64,000 nucleotides of DNA, taken from the NCBI GenBank assembly GCA_029960085.1, contig JASCPG010000006.1, positions 1 through 64,000 on the forward strand, written 5' to 3'. A program made the translations under genes and the position numbers. Shown piece after piece: positions 54,646-61,587 of this stretch. This stretch comes from Microbacteriaceae bacterium PS02067 (GTDB taxonomy: Bacteria > Actinomycetota > Actinomycetes > Actinomycetales > Microbacteriaceae). The notes below the pieces were generated by a model. The model had not been told where the DNA came from, ran no database searches, and saw nothing but the letters and a program-made list of their open reading frames with translations. How positions within the stretch are numbered: the first letter of the stretch is position 1; the number at the start of each line of letters is the position of its first letter.

Positions 54646-55545
54646 GTGACGATCGTGCAGCCCGAACCCGGCGAGCCACGGCGCCCGGGCGGTCCGCGAG
54701 ACCCCGGTGATGCGTGGGTCGTGACCGACGACGGCACGCGGTACTGGGGGCGGTTCGGTGCGGCCGGGCTCCTTGCGGTGGATGCCGAGCGCGGCGTGCT
54801 GCTGCAGCATCGGGTCTCATGGAGTCATTTCGGCGACACGTGGGGGCTTCCCGGTGGGGCGCGGCACGAGGGCGAATCGGCGTGCGACGGCGCCCTACGC
54901 GAGTCTGCCGAGGAGGCGGGCGTTCCCGCGGGCGCGGTGCGTCCACGTCTCATCAGCGTGTTCGATGTCGGCGTGTGGACCTATTCGACGCTGGTGGCCG
55001 ATGTCGTCGTCCCGTTCGAACCCGTCATCAGTGACCCCGAGAGCCGCGAACTGGCGTGGGTACCGCTGGATCGCGTCGAGTCCTATCCGCTGCACCCGGG
55101 CTTCGCCGCGTCGTGGCCCCTGCTGCAATCGCTGCTGCCGGTGCGGCCGGCCGTCGTCGTCGATGCGGCGAATGTGGTCGGATCGGTGCCCGACGGGTGG
55201 TGGCGCGACCGCGCCGGCGCGACCGGGCGCCTCATCGAGCGGCTCGAAGCTCTTGCCGAGGGCGGCGTCGACGCGACGCGGCTGGATCTTCCCGCCGACG
55301 TGTGGTTCCCCGAGTTCGCGGCCGTCGTCGAGGGTGCGGCACGCGAGGTGCCGGATGCCAACGGTGGACCCGTCCGGATCGTTCGCGCCCCCGGTTCGGG
55401 CGACGACGCGATCGTCGACGAGACGCGGCGGCTCATCGCGGCGGGCCGCGCGGTCACTGTCGTCACGAGCGATCGCGCGTTGCGGGAGCGCGTCGAGACG
55501 CTCGGGGCGGTGTGCCACGGGCCGTCGTGGCTCGGCGTGCGATGA
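54646..55545 (+). CDS. Nudix hydrolase fused to NYN/PIN-like domain
   Basis: 299 residues. The first ~145 are a Nudix domain with a canonical box: GARHEGESACDGAL then RESAEEAGV (residues ~70-92). The rest starts VVVDAANVVGSVPDGWW (~169-185) and ends AVTVVTSDRALRERV, with conserved acidic residues of the NYN (PIN-like nuclease) fold. A pyrophosphohydrolase joined to an RNase-like domain suggests nucleotide or RNA-end turnover, but substrates are unknown. GTG start; CAGGCT 6 bases earlier may be its -10. Divergent from nrdD. Confidence 0.82.
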   Translation: MTIVQPEPGEPRRPGGPRDPGDAWVVTDDGTRYWGRFGAAGLLAVDAERGVLLQHRVSWSHFGDTWGLPGGARHEGESACDGALRESAEEAGVPAGAVRPRLISVFDVGVWTYSTLVADVVVPFEPVISDPESRELAWVPLDRVESYPLHPGFAASWPLLQSLLPVRPAVVVDAANVVGSVPDGWWRDRAGATGRLIERLEALAEGGVDATRLDLPADVWFPEFAAVVEGAAREVPDANGGPVRIVRAPGSGDDAIVDETRRLIAAGRAVTVVTSDRALRERVETLGAVCHGPSWLGVR

Positions 55546-56129
55546 CGTCGGGGGTTCCGGAGGACTCTGGCGCTTCCGGGGTTCCCGGTGTTGCCCGTGC
55601 GACCGGTGCAGCCGGCGCGCCCAGGGAACCCGATGCTTTCGGCGTGCCTGGTGCACCTGGGAAACCCAGCGCTTTCGGTGCGCCCGCCGCAATCGAGGCG
55701 GATGCCCGAGACCGCCGCAGACGCCGATGGTCGGCCGCGGCGCTCGCCGTCGTCGTGGTTGCGGCAGGGCTGGGCATCCACCGGGCACTTCCGTCGTCGG
55801 CGGCCACCGACATCGCCGGCGATGCCCTTTATGCCGCGCTCATCTACTTGCTGGTGCTGTTCGCGGCGCCGCGCGTGCCGCCGTGGGCCGCGGCGCTGGC
55901 GGCCGGTGCATGGTGCACAGCCGTGGAGTTGCTGCAGCTGACCCCGCTGCCTGCGACGTGGGGTGCCGCGTTTCCGCCGGCGCGGCTCGTGTTCGGGTCG
56001 GCCTTCGACCCGCGCGATCTCGTGATCTATGCCGTGACGGTCGTGGTGTGCGCCGTGGTCGATGCCGCGTGGCGCGCGTGGACGCGCCGCCGGGCGATGC
56101 GTGCGGGCGGTGGTCCCGCGGAAGAGTAG
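55542..56129 (+). CDS. DUF2809 family membrane protein with Gly/Pro-rich N-terminus
   Basis: 195 residues. Residues ~3-52 are Gly-, Pro- and Ala-rich with partly regular G-x-P spacing (GVPGV, GAPREP, GVPGAPGKP), followed by a basic cluster (RDRRRRR) and four membrane helices. The core AGAWCTAVELLQLT and RLVFGSAFDPRDLVIYA match DUF2809. ATG overlaps the Nudix-NYN stop (ATGA). Function unknown; the N-terminal extension is not part of the family. Confidence 0.72.
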   Translation: MTSGVPEDSGASGVPGVARATGAAGAPREPDAFGVPGAPGKPSAFGAPAAIEADARDRRRRRWSAAALAVVVVAAGLGIHRALPSSAATDIAGDALYAALIYLLVLFAAPRVPPWAAALAAGAWCTAVELLQLTPLPATWGAAFPPARLVFGSAFDPRDLVIYAVTVVVCAVVDAAWRAWTRRRAMRAGGGPAEE

Positions 56130-56137
56130 ACCCAGGC

Positions 56138-56500
56138 CTACTCTCGCCCGCGAAGGCGGTCGATGTCACGGCGTTCGCGTTTGGTGGGGCGGCCGGCGCC
56201 GCGGTCTCGGACCGCGACCTGCGCGACGGGTTCGCGGACGGGAGTGCGGTCTTCGGCGGCGAGAGCGGCGAGCGGGGCGCCCACGCGCTTGGTGAGGAGT
56301 TGACGCACCACCAGGATGCGGTCGAACCCGGCGATCCGCACGCGCAACTCGTCGCCGATTCGCACGGGCTGCGCCGCCTTCGCCTTCTCACCGTTGACTC
56401 GCACATGCCCCGCGCGGCATGCAGTGGTCGATGCCGAGCGGGTCTTGTACGCGCGGACGGCCCACAGCCAGGCATCCACCCGCACGGTCGTCGCATTCAC
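56138..56500 (-). CDS. S4 domain RNA-binding protein (Hsp15-like)
   Basis: 120 residues. RVDAWLWAVRAYKTRSAS begins the S4 domain near 7-24, followed by HVRVNGEKAKAAQPVRIGD. The C-terminal half is basic (GRPTKRERRDIDRLRGRE). Hsp15 binds stalled 50S-nascent-chain complexes and frees the tRNA. Overlaps the upstream macrodomain gene by four bases. Confidence 0.87.
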   Translation of the reverse strand: MNATTVRVDAWLWAVRAYKTRSASTTACRAGHVRVNGEKAKAAQPVRIGDELRVRIAGFDRILVVRQLLTKRVGAPLAALAAEDRTPVREPVAQVAVRDRGAGRPTKRERRDIDRLRGRE

Positions 56501-57012
56501 ACGGTCGATTCTGCCTGGCGGATGCGCTCTTGCACGAGTTCGGCTGTCGCCGAGTCGAAGGCGACGATGCGGACCTCGTCGACCTGCGTCGCTGCCGAGC
56601 GGATGGCGGTGATCGCCGCGTCTATCGCGTCCTCCTTCGGCCAGCCGTACACCCCGGCGCTGATGAGAGGGAAGGCGACCGAACGTGCGTCGAGCGCGTC
56701 GGCGACCTCGAGGCTACGCCGATAGGCGGAGAGCAACAGAGTGCGGTCGCGCTCGCCCGCCGCGTGGTTCGGACCCACGGTGTGGATGACCCAGCGTGCG
56801 GGCAGCCGGCCGGCTGTCGTCCACCCGGCGTCTCCCGTGGCGAGCCCGTCGGGGAAGCGTGCGATGCACTCGCGCAGGATGTCCGGTCCGCCGGCCGCGT
56901 GAATGGCGCCGTCGACGCCCTCGCCGCCGCGCATCGCCCGGTTGGCGGCGTTGACGATCGCATCGACGCGCTCTGTCGTGATGTCGCCCTGCACGCAGAT
57001 GAGCGTGGCCAT
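56497..57012 (-). CDS. Macrodomain protein (O-acetyl-ADP-ribose deacetylase type)
   Basis: 171 residues, a single macrodomain. QGDITTERVDAIVNAAN near 8-24, GGEGVDGAIHAAGG near 29-42 and FPLISAGVYGWP near 114-125 are the ADP-ribose-binding loops, as in YmdB/MacroD enzymes, which remove O-acetyl-ADP-ribose or ADP-ribose from proteins. One base separates it from the preceding acetyltransferase gene. Confidence 0.9.
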   Translation of the reverse strand: MATLICVQGDITTERVDAIVNAANRAMRGGEGVDGAIHAAGGPDILRECIARFPDGLATGDAGWTTAGRLPARWVIHTVGPNHAAGERDRTLLLSAYRRSLEVADALDARSVAFPLISAGVYGWPKEDAIDAAITAIRSAATQVDEVRIVAFDSATAELVQERIRQAESTV

Positions 57013-57013
57013 G

Positions 57014-57592
57014 TCAGGCGACCGTCAATGAGACGATCGGTCGCGCTGGAGCGGGCCTTGCGACCTCAGCGAAACCGGCCGCGACGAAGCTCGACAAGCT
57101 GCCGTGGAAGAGGCCGTTCGACGACGTCTTCTTCACGCTGGTGTCCACCGGGTAGGCCTCGATGACGCGCGCCCCGTGACGGCGCGCATGGTCGACGGCG
57201 GCCGCGAGTAGCGCCGTGCTGACGCCTTCGCCACGGAACTCGCGACGCACGACGAAGCACGTGATGGCCCACACCGATCGGTCCTCGAAAGGCTCGGGGG
57301 ACTGCTGGAACGCGCGCGTGCGCGCGAGGCGAGGCTGATCGGGCCGCGCCGAGACCTTCACCCACCCTGCCGGTACGTCGTCGATATACGCGACGAGTGC
57401 GGATGCCACCGGGGCATCCAGGTCGCTGCGCAGCAGTTCTCGGCGCTCGGCGCTGGTTCTCGCGTCGAAGTCTTTGTTGGAGAGCATCCACCATTGGCAC
57501 CAGCATGACCCGCCGTCACCACCGCCGGTGAGCGCGTGCTCGACGTCGGTGAAGCGCTCGGAGGATGCCTCTGAGATCCTGATCTCGATCAT
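57014..57592 (-). CDS. GNAT family N-acetyltransferase
   Basis: 192 residues. An N-terminal CWCQWWML segment, then VWAITCFVVRREFRGEGVST (~108-127), whose RxxGxG-like RREFRGEGV binds acetyl-CoA. The Trp/Cys-rich start marks a small uncharacterised GNAT subgroup. First gene of the minus-strand trio GNAT-macrodomain-S4. Acceptor unknown. Confidence 0.82.
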   Translation of the reverse strand: MIEIRISEASSERFTDVEHALTGGGDGGSCWCQWWMLSNKDFDARTSAERRELLRSDLDAPVASALVAYIDDVPAGWVKVSARPDQPRLARTRAFQQSPEPFEDRSVWAITCFVVRREFRGEGVSTALLAAAVDHARRHGARVIEAYPVDTSVKKTSSNGLFHGSLSSFVAAGFAEVARPAPARPIVSLTVA

Positions 57593-57636
57593 GGCGCGAC
57601 GCTACGCCTCCCCACCGACATCCGCACCGCCCGCGG

Positions 57637-57666
57637 TTCGCGAGCACCTTCGAGAGCGGCTAAGAT
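57637..57666 (+). promoter_or_regulatory. Probable tRNA-Pro promoter
   Basis: TTCGCG (57637-57642), 18-base spacer, TAAGAT (57661-57666), 30 bases before the tRNA. The -10 is identical to that of the rRNA promoters. Confidence 0.5.
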
Positions 57667-57696
57667 GGGGGAGTTGCCCGCGCGCGGGCGATGGAC

Positions 57697-57770
<74 letters not shown>

Positions 57771-57778
57771 CCGGAAAA

Positions 57779-57809
57779 GGGCCGGTGAGACGGTAAATCT
57801 CACCGGCCC
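57779..57809 (+). terminator. Terminator after tRNA-Pro
   Basis: GGGCCGGTGAGA-CGGTAAA-TCTCACCGGCCC, a perfect 12-bp stem followed by TTCGTCGTT, starting 9 bases after the tRNA. Confidence 0.88.
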
Positions 57810-57897
57810 TTCGTCGTTGCTCGGCGCGACTGTCGCGCGTTGACCACAACGGCGACCACAACGGGCTCCGAATCCCGCTCGCCGGCCGCGCCGATCG

Positions 57898-57903
57898 TAG
57901 AAT
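57898..57903 (+). promoter_or_regulatory. -10 box for the phage-like gene at 57941
   Basis: TAGAAT, close to the TATAAT consensus, 37 bases before the ATG; a GAGGGGACG ribosome site lies between. No clear -35. Confidence 0.4.
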
Positions 57904-57940
57904 CGAAGCGCCCCCCGAAGGCCGCTACGAGGGGACGATC

Positions 57941-58540
57941 ATGGCCGGCAAGCGACAGAAGAAGAGCGAGCACCACCGCACGCTCGCCGAAACGCTGAAC
58001 GAAGCGCGCTGGGCGTATGAGCGGAAGCACGTCGACCGGATGAGCTATCAGGCCGTCGCTGACCTCGCGGGGGAGCCGGCCGCCCGCGGCGGCCTCGGGC
58101 GCAGCATGACTATCGCGACCGTGCGTGCCCGCGTCGCCGCCTACCACGACACGCTCGCCGTCGCCGTGGACGACGAGACGCGCAGCGAGCAGCGGGCCGC
58201 CGAACTCGCGAGCCTCGACCGTCAGGAGCGACACTTCGCCGCGCTCACGTCGCGAGTCGACGAGGCGGCCACGGCCCAGCGCGCCTTCGCGATGAACACG
58301 ACGGTCGCCGTCCTCGTCGAGCAGCGCCCCGACCTCGTCGTCCTCCGCGACGAACGGATCGTGCTCCGCGCTCTCGAGCAGCTTCGCGTCGTCGGCGAGT
58401 CTCGTCGCCGGCTTCTCGGGACGGATGCGCCGACGAAGGTCGAGGCGGACGTCGTCACCCGCGACGGCGTCCTGGAAGACCTCAACACCGCGCTGGCCGC
58501 GATCGGCGTCGCGGAGCGCGTGAAGGCGCCGAAGGCGTAG
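57941..58540 (+). CDS. Phage-like protein, possible terminase small subunit or DNA-binding protein
   Basis: 199 residues. The N-terminal half is basic and helical (TLAETLNEARWAYERKHVDR) with a helix-turn-helix-like stretch around 40-70. The second half has SLDRQERHFAAL and ends LLGTDAPTKVEADV ... LEDLNTALAAIGV. A 'LLG-DAP-KVE' tail is something I associate with phage terminase-small-subunit-like proteins, but I cannot confirm this without a search. It is the only + strand gene at this end of the element and is converged on by the long minus-strand operon. Confidence 0.5.
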   Translation: MAGKRQKKSEHHRTLAETLNEARWAYERKHVDRMSYQAVADLAGEPAARGGLGRSMTIATVRARVAAYHDTLAVAVDDETRSEQRAAELASLDRQERHFAALTSRVDEAATAQRAFAMNTTVAVLVEQRPDLVVLRDERIVLRALEQLRVVGESRRRLLGTDAPTKVEADVVTRDGVLEDLNTALAAIGVAERVKAPKA

Positions 58541-58577
58541 AGACTCCCGCGACGCGGCCGGGCGCCGCGGGGAACGC

Positions 58578-58611
58578 GAGAAGGCCGGGGTCGCCCCACC
58601 CCGGCCTTCTC
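58578..58611. terminator. Bidirectional terminator between convergent element genes
   Basis: GAGAAGGCCGGGG and CCCCGGCCTTCTC form a perfect 13-bp stem with an 8-base loop, between the 57941 gene and the end of the minus-strand operon. Confidence 0.88.
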
Positions 58612-58624
58612 TTCGTGTGTCTCC

Positions 58625-58948
58625 CTATCGCGGCCAGAGGATGACGCCGCTCGACGGCTCGTCGCAGACGACGCACCGGATATCGGAGCCGTACTCTCGT
58701 CGCTCGTCGAGTTCGCGCCAGAATGCCGCATGAGCGTCGCATAGAAGCGAGACGTGGTCGCATCCCCGCTCTCGCCCTCGCCACGTCGCAGCGGCCAGCG
58801 GTGTGCAGTCGCCCGCCTCGGAGTCGCGGATGAGCCCGGCTCGGTAGTCGCATCGGGGCGCCTCGATCGCATCGCGAATCTCGTCGATCGTCTCCGGCGT
58901 GAGCCCTTGCAGGCCGTACTCCTTCGCGAACTTGCTCCGGCCGCTCAT
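58625..58948 (-). CDS. Small Cys-containing hypothetical protein (element)
   Basis: 107 residues. Starts MSGRSKFAKEYGLQGL; has Cys at several places: APRCDYRAG, GDCTPLA, GCDHVSLLCDAH, and CVVCDEP near the end. The Cys/His pattern could bind zinc. Last gene of the minus-strand operon; its ATG overlaps the preceding stop (ATGA). No family recognised. Confidence 0.6.
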   Translation of the reverse strand: MSGRSKFAKEYGLQGLTPETIDEIRDAIEAPRCDYRAGLIRDSEAGDCTPLAAATWRGRERGCDHVSLLCDAHAAFWRELDERREYGSDIRCVVCDEPSSGVILWPR

Positions 58949-59103
58949 CGTTTCCTCGGTGCGTCGTGGAGCCGTCGGTGTTCGCGTGCCACGTCGAGCG
59001 CCCGGTCGCGGTCGATGAACGGCCCGAGCGCGACGCCGCATGTGCAGACGACGAGTGAGCCCGTCTCCTTCGAGACGTCGACCCGGCAAGCGTGAACGCT
59101 CAT
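58945..59103 (-). CDS. 52-residue Cys-containing protein (element)
   Basis: Begins MSVHACRVDVSKETG and has VVCTCGVALGPF, then a helical RALDVAREHRRLHD. The Cys at 6, 20 and 22 with His near the end might form a metal site. It fills the gap between its neighbours exactly: 4 bases after the tail-like gene, and a 4-base overlap with the next gene. That packing supports a real gene. Function unknown. Confidence 0.55.
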   Translation of the reverse strand: MSVHACRVDVSKETGSLVVCTCGVALGPFIDRDRALDVAREHRRLHDAPRKR

Positions 59104-59107
59104 CGGC

Positions 59108-59506
59108 TTACGTGTGCCCGAGCCGGCCGCCGTCGCGAACCCACGCGGCGTATCGGGTGCCGCCCAGCGGAACGATGTTCGTCGCGAAGACGTTCGGCAT
59201 CGTCACCGCGCCGTTGACGAAGAGTTCGCCGCCGATCGAGACGTTCCCCGCCATGTACGACGCGACGTAGGCGGCGACCGTTGAGTCGATCTGATACTGG
59301 ATCTGCGCGTTCGTCCATCGGCCCGCGTTGTAGGCGTCGAGTTGCGCCTGGATATCGTTCACGAGCGCCGCGAGCTTCGCGACGGTGTTCCCGAGCGCTT
59401 CACCCGACGGCGCCTCGAGAGTCCGAAGCCGTCGCTCGTAGTCGTCCAGCATGTCGACGAGCCACCCGAGCTCGCTCGGGATGCTTCCCTGGGACGGCCT
59501 AGGCAT
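59108..59506 (-). CDS. Short phage tail-like protein
   Basis: 132 residues. SELGWLVDMLDDYERRLRTL begins a coiled-coil (to ~residue 60); the C-terminal half (ASYMAGNVSIGGELFVNGAV then a stretch ending AAWVRDGGRLGHT) resembles the beta-structured end of minor tail proteins of Microbacterium-type phages. ATG 59506 follows GGGAGGG. The size is far below a full minor tail protein, so it may be a captured tip domain. Overlaps the 35-residue gene upstream by 8 bases. Confidence 0.5.
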   Translation of the reverse strand: MPRPSQGSIPSELGWLVDMLDDYERRLRTLEAPSGEALGNTVAKLAALVNDIQAQLDAYNAGRWTNAQIQYQIDSTVAAYVASYMAGNVSIGGELFVNGAVTMPNVFATNIVPLGGTRYAAWVRDGGRLGHT

Positions 59507-59606
59507 CGTCGCCCTCCCGATCTGCCGCAACCGCCGCGCGGAGGCTTGCGAGGATGCCTTCGAGCGACGTCGCGATCGCGTCGAGGTCGTGCTGCAGCGT
59601 CGCCAT
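59499..59606 (-). CDS. 35-residue helical protein (element)
   Basis: MATLQHDLDAIATSLEGI followed by LASLRAAVAADREGDDA: one amphipathic helix. ATG follows the previous stop after one base (TGACATG) and the end overlaps the tail-like gene. Supported by packing alone. Confidence 0.45.
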   Translation of the reverse strand: MATLQHDLDAIATSLEGILASLRAAVAADREGDDA

Positions 59607-59607
59607 G

Positions 59608-59934
59608 TCAGCCACGCTTCCGAAGGATCGCGGCGGCCCGTGCGCTCGCGCTCTCGGGCATCTCGCGCTCTCGCCCCTTGCCGTCGCGGTCGCGCTCGCC
59701 GGCGACGCTGTCACGCTTGCGCACGGTGCGCTTCGGGGCGCCCTCGAGCGTCCCCGCGCGCCGCTTCGCCACGAGGTCGGCGAACTCGTCCGCCTCGTCA
59801 TCGGTCCACTCGTCTTCCTGGCCGAGAAGCTCGCGGAGCCGGGCGAACTCGCCCGTCGCGGGCCGCTCGACGCCGGGCGCCTCGTCCTTTGTGCCGGCGA
59901 GGAATGCCGCCGCCTGTTCGCTTGCCGTGCTCAC
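59608..59934 (-). CDS. Hypothetical charged protein (element)
   Basis: 108 residues from GTG 59934, whose GTGA overlaps the stop of the upstream gene. Contains TGEFARLRELLGQEDEWTDD and a basic second half (RRAGTLEGAPKRTVRKRDS), ending ASARAAAILRKRG. Predicted mostly helical or disordered. No family recognised. Confidence 0.55.
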   Translation of the reverse strand: MSTASEQAAAFLAGTKDEAPGVERPATGEFARLRELLGQEDEWTDDEADEFADLVAKRRAGTLEGAPKRTVRKRDSVAGERDRDGKGREREMPESASARAAAILRKRG

Positions 59935-60077
59935 TTCTCGACCTCCCGCGTTGCGACGACGGTCACGACGACCTCGTAGCCGTCGGCCTTCGCGAGCGCG
60001 CGCTGCACCGCCGCTTCGAGTGCGGGCGACGCTTCGCCCCGGATCGTCGTCTCTCGGGTTTCGTTGATAGTGCTCAT
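59931..60077 (-). CDS. 48-residue hypothetical protein (element)
   Basis: MSTINETRETTIRGEASP, then a helix (ALEAAVQRALAKADG) and a strand (YEVVVTVVATREVEK): a compact alpha-beta unit. ATG 60077 overlaps the upstream stop by four bases; its stop overlaps the next GTG. Function unknown. Confidence 0.5.
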   Translation of the reverse strand: MSTINETRETTIRGEASPALEAAVQRALAKADGYEVVVTVVATREVEK

Positions 60078-60367
60078 GGTGTTGCCTTTCGTGTCGGTCG
60101 TGCGTTTCGTCGGAGGGTCTTCCACGTGTCGATGAGCCGGTCGAGCTCGGCATCTTCGGCGGGCGTGAGGTTGTCGCAGCGGAGAAGTTCGCGAAGGCGC
60201 GGCAGGATCGTCTCGGGGTCGTGCTCGCGCTCCCAGCGAGCCCACGCGGCGATCCGCTTCCGCTGTCCCTCGCGGCCGGGGAACTTCGCGTCGAGGTAGC
60301 GAAGGCACGCAAGCAGGAAGTCGGGCTCGCTGTCGTAGTCGCGGCGCTTCGGCCGCTTGACGCTCAT
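60074..60367 (-). CDS. Hypothetical basic protein (element)
   Basis: 97 residues. MSVKRPKRRDYDSEPDFLLA opens the protein, with RYLDAKFPGREGQRKRIAAW and a C-terminal RLIDTWKTLRRNARPTRK. Rich in Arg/Lys/Trp and probably nucleic-acid-binding, by composition only. Four-base overlaps on both sides. Confidence 0.55.
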   Translation of the reverse strand: MSVKRPKRRDYDSEPDFLLACLRYLDAKFPGREGQRKRIAAWARWEREHDPETILPRLRELLRCDNLTPAEDAELDRLIDTWKTLRRNARPTRKATP

Positions 60368-60780
60368 CCCGACACCGCCCGTCGCCGCGTCCATCCGATG
60401 AGCGCGAGCTCGAGTTTCGCCAGGTCGAGCAGCAGCCCGAGCCGTGTCGTTTCCGGCGACGAGAGTTCCGGGCTCGACGCCTGTCGGGTGAGGTCGAGCA
60501 GCCGCTCCCGGACGATCCACTCGCGTTCGGCGATCGCCTCGGCGCCGGCGAGAGCGGTCGCGTGTGCGATCCGGACGTCGACCTCGTCGCGTGTCATGTG
60601 AAGCGCCTTCGCGACGTCGTCGCGGCTCTCCCCGCGCACGAGAAGGCGCGTCATGGCGACGTTGAGGTCGATCGGCTCGAAGTCGTCGTCGAGGTCGTCC
60701 GGCTGGTCGAGGTCGACGCCCTCGTCCGCCGCGCGCCACCGGATCCACGCTTCGCGGCCGGGGTCGAAGTCGTCACTCAT
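60364..60780 (-). CDS. Hypothetical protein with HTH-like segment (element)
   Basis: 138 residues. Acidic start MSDDFDPGREAWIRWRAADE, then LLVRGESRDDVAKALHMTRD (~48-67) spaced like a helix-turn-helix, and a helical C-terminus. ATG 60780 and an in-frame ATG at 60786 are both possible; both lie within the 3' end of the coiled-coil gene. It could be a small regulator of the operon. Confidence 0.5.
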   Translation of the reverse strand: MSDDFDPGREAWIRWRAADEGVDLDQPDDLDDDFEPIDLNVAMTRLLVRGESRDDVAKALHMTRDEVDVRIAHATALAGAEAIAEREWIVRERLLDLTRQASSPELSSPETTRLGLLLDLAKLELALIGWTRRRAVSG

Positions 60781-61585
60781 CGTCATCCCCGCCGATCGTG
60801 AACGTCGGGACCTCGTCGGAGACGGCCGGAGCGGCGACAGGCGCCTCGACGGCGGCCTTTTCCGGCTTCGGCGTCTTCTTGCCCTTGCCCGCGGTCGCCT
60901 CGGCGCGACGGCGCTCGGCGTCGGTCGCCGTGCGGTCGCGAAGCTCGCGGGTCGCGAGGTCGACCGCCCGCTCGAGGTCGGCGATCGCGGGCTCGAGGGC
61001 GAACACCCAGCCGTCGGGGCGCGGCATCACTCGGAGGTTCCCCTCGCGCGTCTCGCGCCCCCACGGCCCTTCCTGTCGCCCCTCGAAGTCGTCCAGCGCC
61101 GACAGGCTCCCGAGCGAGTGCCGGAGCGCCGTGTACGCCTCGCGGGTCATCGCGAGCGCGGTCGTGAGGTCGACGAGGGCGGCGTCGCCGGCGGATGCCG
61201 CGTCACGGCGCCACTCGGCCGCGTGCTCGGCGACCTTCTCCCGGATCGCGGCGACGACCTTCGGCTTCGCAGCCTCGAGGCCGGAGAGGCGGCGCTGCGC
61301 GCGATCCTGGGCGCCCCGGTGCTCGGCGACCTTCTCGGAGAGTTCCGCCGTGTCAAAGCGGCCGGCGACGAACTCGTCGGCCATTGCCCGCGCTTCGGCT
61401 TCGGCGGCCTTGCGCGCTTCGTCGTCGTGGCGGTCGCGCTCGAGCAGCGCTTCGCGCGCTTCCCGCTGAATGTCGAAGGCGACGCCGAAGAGGTCGCGGA
61501 CGGGCGCCGGCGCGGTCGGGGCGTCGCACACTTGCGACGTGAAGCCGTCGAGGTAGAGGTCGGCGGGCAGGTTGTGGTCGGTCAT
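60773..61585 (-). CDS. Coiled-coil hypothetical protein (element)
   Basis: 270 residues. After a short N-terminus (MTDHNLPADLYLDGF) comes a long charged coiled coil (~40-130: REAREALLERDRHDDEARKA and on), a globular part with MPRPDGWVFALEPAIADLER, and an Ala/Lys/Pro-rich tail (GKGKKTPKPEKAAVEAP). ATG 61585 is two bases after the ATPase stop; AAGGAG within the ATPase 3' end is its ribosome site. Placed directly after the ATPase, it may be its partner (loader or single-strand binding), which is inference. Confidence 0.55.
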   Translation of the reverse strand: MTDHNLPADLYLDGFTSQVCDAPTAPAPVRDLFGVAFDIQREAREALLERDRHDDEARKAAEAEARAMADEFVAGRFDTAELSEKVAEHRGAQDRAQRRLSGLEAAKPKVVAAIREKVAEHAAEWRRDAASAGDAALVDLTTALAMTREAYTALRHSLGSLSALDDFEGRQEGPWGRETREGNLRVMPRPDGWVFALEPAIADLERAVDLATRELRDRTATDAERRRAEATAGKGKKTPKPEKAAVEAPVAAPAVSDEVPTFTIGGDDDE

Positions 61586-61587
61586 GG

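Noticed and set aside
56395-56430. CATGCC/GGCATG inverted sequence in the S4 gene resembling the 20821 palindrome
   Set aside because: The match is short and explained by the conserved R-A-G-H codons of the S4 domain.
57800-58234. A 144-codon minus-strand frame ending near tRNA-Pro, considered as an integrase fragment
   Set aside because: Most of it is antisense to the 57941 gene; only its last ~30 codons lie outside, too little to call a gene.
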